DNA of 64,000 bases from PALSA-278 sp963760285 (lineage in GTDB: Bacteria; Acidobacteriota; Terriglobia; Acidiferrales; UBA7541), in NCBI GenBank assembly GCA_963760285.1, contig CAVXCI010000001.1:1922001-1986000 (forward strand). Reading direction: 5' to 3'. Numbering within the stretch: the stretch's first letter is position 1; the number at the start of each line of letters is the position of its first letter. The position numbers and the translations under genes are program-made. Positions 61,715 through 64,000 of this stretch are shown here, one piece after another. The notes under the pieces were generated by a model, which was not told the DNA's origin, made no database searches, and saw nothing but the letters and a program-made list of their open reading frames with translations.

Positions 61715-63250
61715 CTAGGCGCGGCCGCCGCTGGCATCCGGCGGCGCAAGACGCGCCTCCAATTCCTTCATTTTTCGCCGCATCTGGGCCACATATGTGG
61801 CCTCCGTGAGCGATTCGAGATTAATCGCCACATTCTCCAGAGCTCCGCGCACACCGGAAGCGGCCATCAACTGGCCCACACGAAGGTCCGACAACATAGA
61901 AACACTGGAGATGGACTGGAGTTGCCCCAGCTTCTCATAAACCTGCACAGCTTTTTCGGCGACCGAGAGCGGAACCTCCGCCGCGCCACGCGTGGCTTTC
62001 TGAATGGCCTCCTCGCGGCGGCTCTTCTCCTCTTCAGTTTCCTGCGGGAGTTTGAACGCCGCAAGTACCGCATCGTAGGAAGCGGCGTCGCGGTCAATCG
62101 CCTCCGTGAGCGATTGTGCAAAACCGTGAAGCTCCGCCAAGGCTTCGCTGAGAGCGTCCATGTGCGCAGCCTGCGATTTTTTCCTGCGCGAGAGTCCCGC
62201 AACCATCTGGCCCAGCGCCGCGCCCAGCGCGCCGGCCAGCGCGGCGACTGACCCGCCCCCCGGAGTGGCCGAAGGCTGCGCCACCGCGGAGAGAAATGGT
62301 TCCGCAAGTCCGGCCAGCTTTCCCTTTCCCTCCGAGGGAACTCCTCCAAGAGAAGCTTCGAGGCGGTTCTCCAAAATCTGCGACGACGGAAAATTTTCCA
62401 GCTGCAAATAATAATCCGCGGCCATTTCCAGCGCGCGCTTGGGAACCAGTCCCACGATTTCGCTGCCCACAATGGACACGCCGTAGCGCTTCGCTTCGCG
62501 CTCCACCATTTCAAAGACACGGTGCATGGGCGTCTGCTCATAGTCCGTCAGATTGATGGAGACCTGCGCTAATTGGCGCGCGCGTAGGTCCACGCCCATG
62601 GCCTTGACGTAACGCAGCCCTCCATTGGAGAAGCGGATGGTCTTGCCGATTTTCCTGGCGATTTCGACGTCCGATGTATTCAGGTTGATATTGTAAGCAA
62701 TCAGAAATTTTCGCGCGCCCACCACCACCGCGCCAGCCGTGGGATGAATCCCCGGACCGCCGATATCCGGCGCCCGAAGAGGATTTTCCAATGCCTCCTT
62801 CAGCAGGCCTTCAAATTGCCCCTTGCGGACATTTTCCAGGTTGGTGCGCTCCGGTCTTGTGGCGGCCGCTTCATAGAAATAGACGGGGATTTTGAAACGC
62901 TCCCAAATTTCGCGGCCCGTTTTTCGCGCCAGCGCCACGCAATCCTCGATGGTCACGCCCTCGACCGGAATAAATGGGACCACGTCGGTTGCGCCCAGGC
63001 GCGGATGCGCGCCGGTGTGCCGCGTGAGGTCAATCAACTCCAGCGACTTTCCGACGCCGCGCAGCGCTGCTTCCGCCACAGGTTCCGGCTCACCCGCCAA
63101 AGTGACTACGCAGCGGTTGTGGTCGGCGTCGCTTTCCCGGTCCAGGATGAAGACTCCCGGCACCGCGCGCATCACTTCCACCAGCGCCTCCACTTTCGCG
63201 GGGTCGCGCCCTTCTGAAAAATTCGGTACGCACTCGATGAGTCGTCTCAT
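61715..63250 (-). CDS. ftcD: bifunctional glutamate formimidoyltransferase / formimidoyl-THF cyclodeaminase
   Basis: A 511-residue fused enzyme that finishes histidine breakdown, moving the formimino group to THF and releasing ammonia. Residues 1-300 are the transferase (LIECVPNFSEGRDP, DADHNRCVVTLAG, HTGAHPRLGATDVVPFIP). Residues ~315-500 are the all-helical cyclodeaminase (PSATPGGGSVAALAGALGAALGQMVAGLS). The product feeds one-carbon folate pools like the Gcv operon nearby. hutI lies upstream on the same strand. Confidence 0.95.
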   Translation of the reverse strand: MRRLIECVPNFSEGRDPAKVEALVEVMRAVPGVFILDRESDADHNRCVVTLAGEPEPVAEAALRGVGKSLELIDLTRHTGAHPRLGATDVVPFIPVEGVTIEDCVALARKTGREIWERFKIPVYFYEAAATRPERTNLENVRKGQFEGLLKEALENPLRAPDIGGPGIHPTAGAVVVGARKFLIAYNINLNTSDVEIARKIGKTIRFSNGGLRYVKAMGVDLRARQLAQVSINLTDYEQTPMHRVFEMVEREAKRYGVSIVGSEIVGLVPKRALEMAADYYLQLENFPSSQILENRLEASLGGVPSEGKGKLAGLAEPFLSAVAQPSATPGGGSVAALAGALGAALGQMVAGLSRRKKSQAAHMDALSEALAELHGFAQSLTEAIDRDAASYDAVLAAFKLPQETEEEKSRREEAIQKATRGAAEVPLSVAEKAVQVYEKLGQLQSISSVSMLSDLRVGQLMAASGVRGALENVAINLESLTEATYVAQMRRKMKELEARLAPPDASGGRA

Positions 63251-63325
63251 GGATAAATGGCTCTCAATTCCGTGGATCGCGCCGCGGCCGCAACACGAAA
63301 GCCGGGCTGGCTACATCAGATTACC

Positions 63326-64000
63326 CTAAGGGAGGCGCGAATGAAGGACGACCCCGCGCTTCATGATCAGGCAGCAGTGGTTCACACCAAAATAATACGG
63401 GATTTCGCGGTGATCGGCCACGTCAAAGACGGCCACATCAGCATCTTTTCCCGCTTCCAGCGAGCCGATGCGGTGCTGGCGGTTCAGCGCGCACGCGCCA
63501 TTGATGGTGGCGGCGGCGATGGCCTCCGCGGGCGTCATGCGCATCTGCGTGCAGGCCAGTGTCAGAATCATCTGCATGCTGGGCGTGGGACACGTCCCCG
63601 GATTGAAGTCCGTGGCTAGCGCCACGATGGCGCCCGCGGCAATGAGCTTTCGCGCGGGTGCGTATTCCCGAAGACCCAGATGAAGCGAACAGCCGGGGAG
63701 AAGCGTGCAGACCACATCGCTGGCCGCCAGCGCGCGAATGTCTTCGTTGTTCGCATGGTCCAAATGATCCACGCTGGCTGCTCCCATCTCAGCCGCCAGA
63801 CGCGCCGCGCCGGTATGCGCGATCTGCTCGGCATGCAGCCGCAGGCCGAGTCCAAGGGCGCGAGCCGCGGTCAGCAGGCGGCGTGACTGCTCCACAGTGA
63901 ATGCTCCGCTGTCGCAATAAACGTCGCAGTATTCCGCCAGCCGCGCGCGGACGATGCGCGGCAGCCAGCGGCGCGCCAGCAGATCAATGTAGGCATCGGG
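63326..64000 (-). CDS. hutI: imidazolonepropionase, C-terminal part (runs off the window)
   Basis: The C-terminal ~224 residues of an amidohydrolase that opens imidazolone-5-propionate in histidine breakdown. Visible are CDVYCDSGAFTVEQSRR, the metal-site His in LRLHAEQIAHTG, SVDHLDHANNEDIRALA, LATDFNPGTCPTPSMQ and NGACALNRQHRIGSLEAGKDAD. The frame stays open to base 64000, so the gene is truncated only by the window edge. It is followed by ftcD in the same direction. Confidence 0.93.
   Translation of the reverse strand, partial: PDAYIDLLARRWLPRIVRARLAEYCDVYCDSGAFTVEQSRRLLTAARALGLGLRLHAEQIAHTGAARLAAEMGAASVDHLDHANNEDIRALAASDVVCTLLPGCSLHLGLREYAPARKLIAAGAIVALATDFNPGTCPTPSMQMILTLACTQMRMTPAEAIAAATINGACALNRQHRIGSLEAGKDADVAVFDVADHREIPYYFGVNHCCLIMKRGVVLHSRLP

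Noticed and set aside
1..64000. CRISPR array, prophage, intact insertion sequence or replication origin
   Set aside because: No regularly spaced repeats, transposase, phage structural genes or DnaA-box cluster were seen.

Overview
The window is a GC-rich (roughly 58-60 %, judged by eye), gene-dense bacterial chromosome segment with about 55 protein genes and one tRNA. The best fit is an acidobacterium of the Terriglobia/Acidoferrales kind. Indicators are large membrane cyclases with TolB-like and TPR regions, DUF6599- and DUF6677-like proteins, an Hfq-like LSm protein beside holB, bshA (bacillithiol), cofD (F420), split gcvPA/gcvPB and a fused ftcD. This assignment comes from gene families, not from a marker tree.

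Layout. 1-8419: two copies of a two-gene module in opposite orientation, each a secreted repeat protein (P1, P2) with an 847-residue cyclase/TPR membrane protein (C1, C2). 8420-13060: a secreted glycine-zipper-like protein, an NtrC-type regulator with a striking upstream inverted repeat, a small unknown protein and a Rieske oxygenase. 13155-19929: an M28/PSMA-like protein with an altered active site, pruA and an exo-beta-glucosaminidase. 20067-26189: an orphan Rieske protein, then a leftward polysaccharide-export operon (Wza-like, outer-membrane barrel, Wzz-like, ATPase, tyrosine kinase). 26274-37271: housekeeping and redox genes (VOC protein, ribA, LytS-type kinase, bshA, SDR, Hfq-like protein, holB, tmk, yggS-yggU, M24 peptidase), tRNA-Thr(CGT) and a stand-alone recombinase-domain-like protein. 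37329-49800: LolA-like protein, cofD, a cell-wall operon (lytic transglycosylase, amidase, DUF6599), then alaS, recX, a PilT/PilU ATPase, an aquaporin and ilvE. 50059-55442: K+ channel, acuI-like reductase, ABC exporter, alkyltransferase-like protein, Tat-exported carbonic anhydrase. 55491-64000: the complete glycine cleavage operon (gcvT-H-PA-PB), a kinase-fold-like protein, a secreted unknown and the end of the histidine utilisation pathway (hutI-ftcD).

Functional themes are one-carbon and amino-acid catabolism (Gcv, FtcD/HutI, PruA), envelope biogenesis and export (EPS operon, amidase/transglycosylase) and signalling (cyclases, NtrC, LytS). About nine genes that should be conserved carry single-base frameshifts. 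Their spread across unrelated genes points to consensus indel errors in the assembly rather than widespread gene decay, although a few could be real. Start codons were chosen from ribosome-binding sites and family alignment and often differ from the longest possible reading frame.
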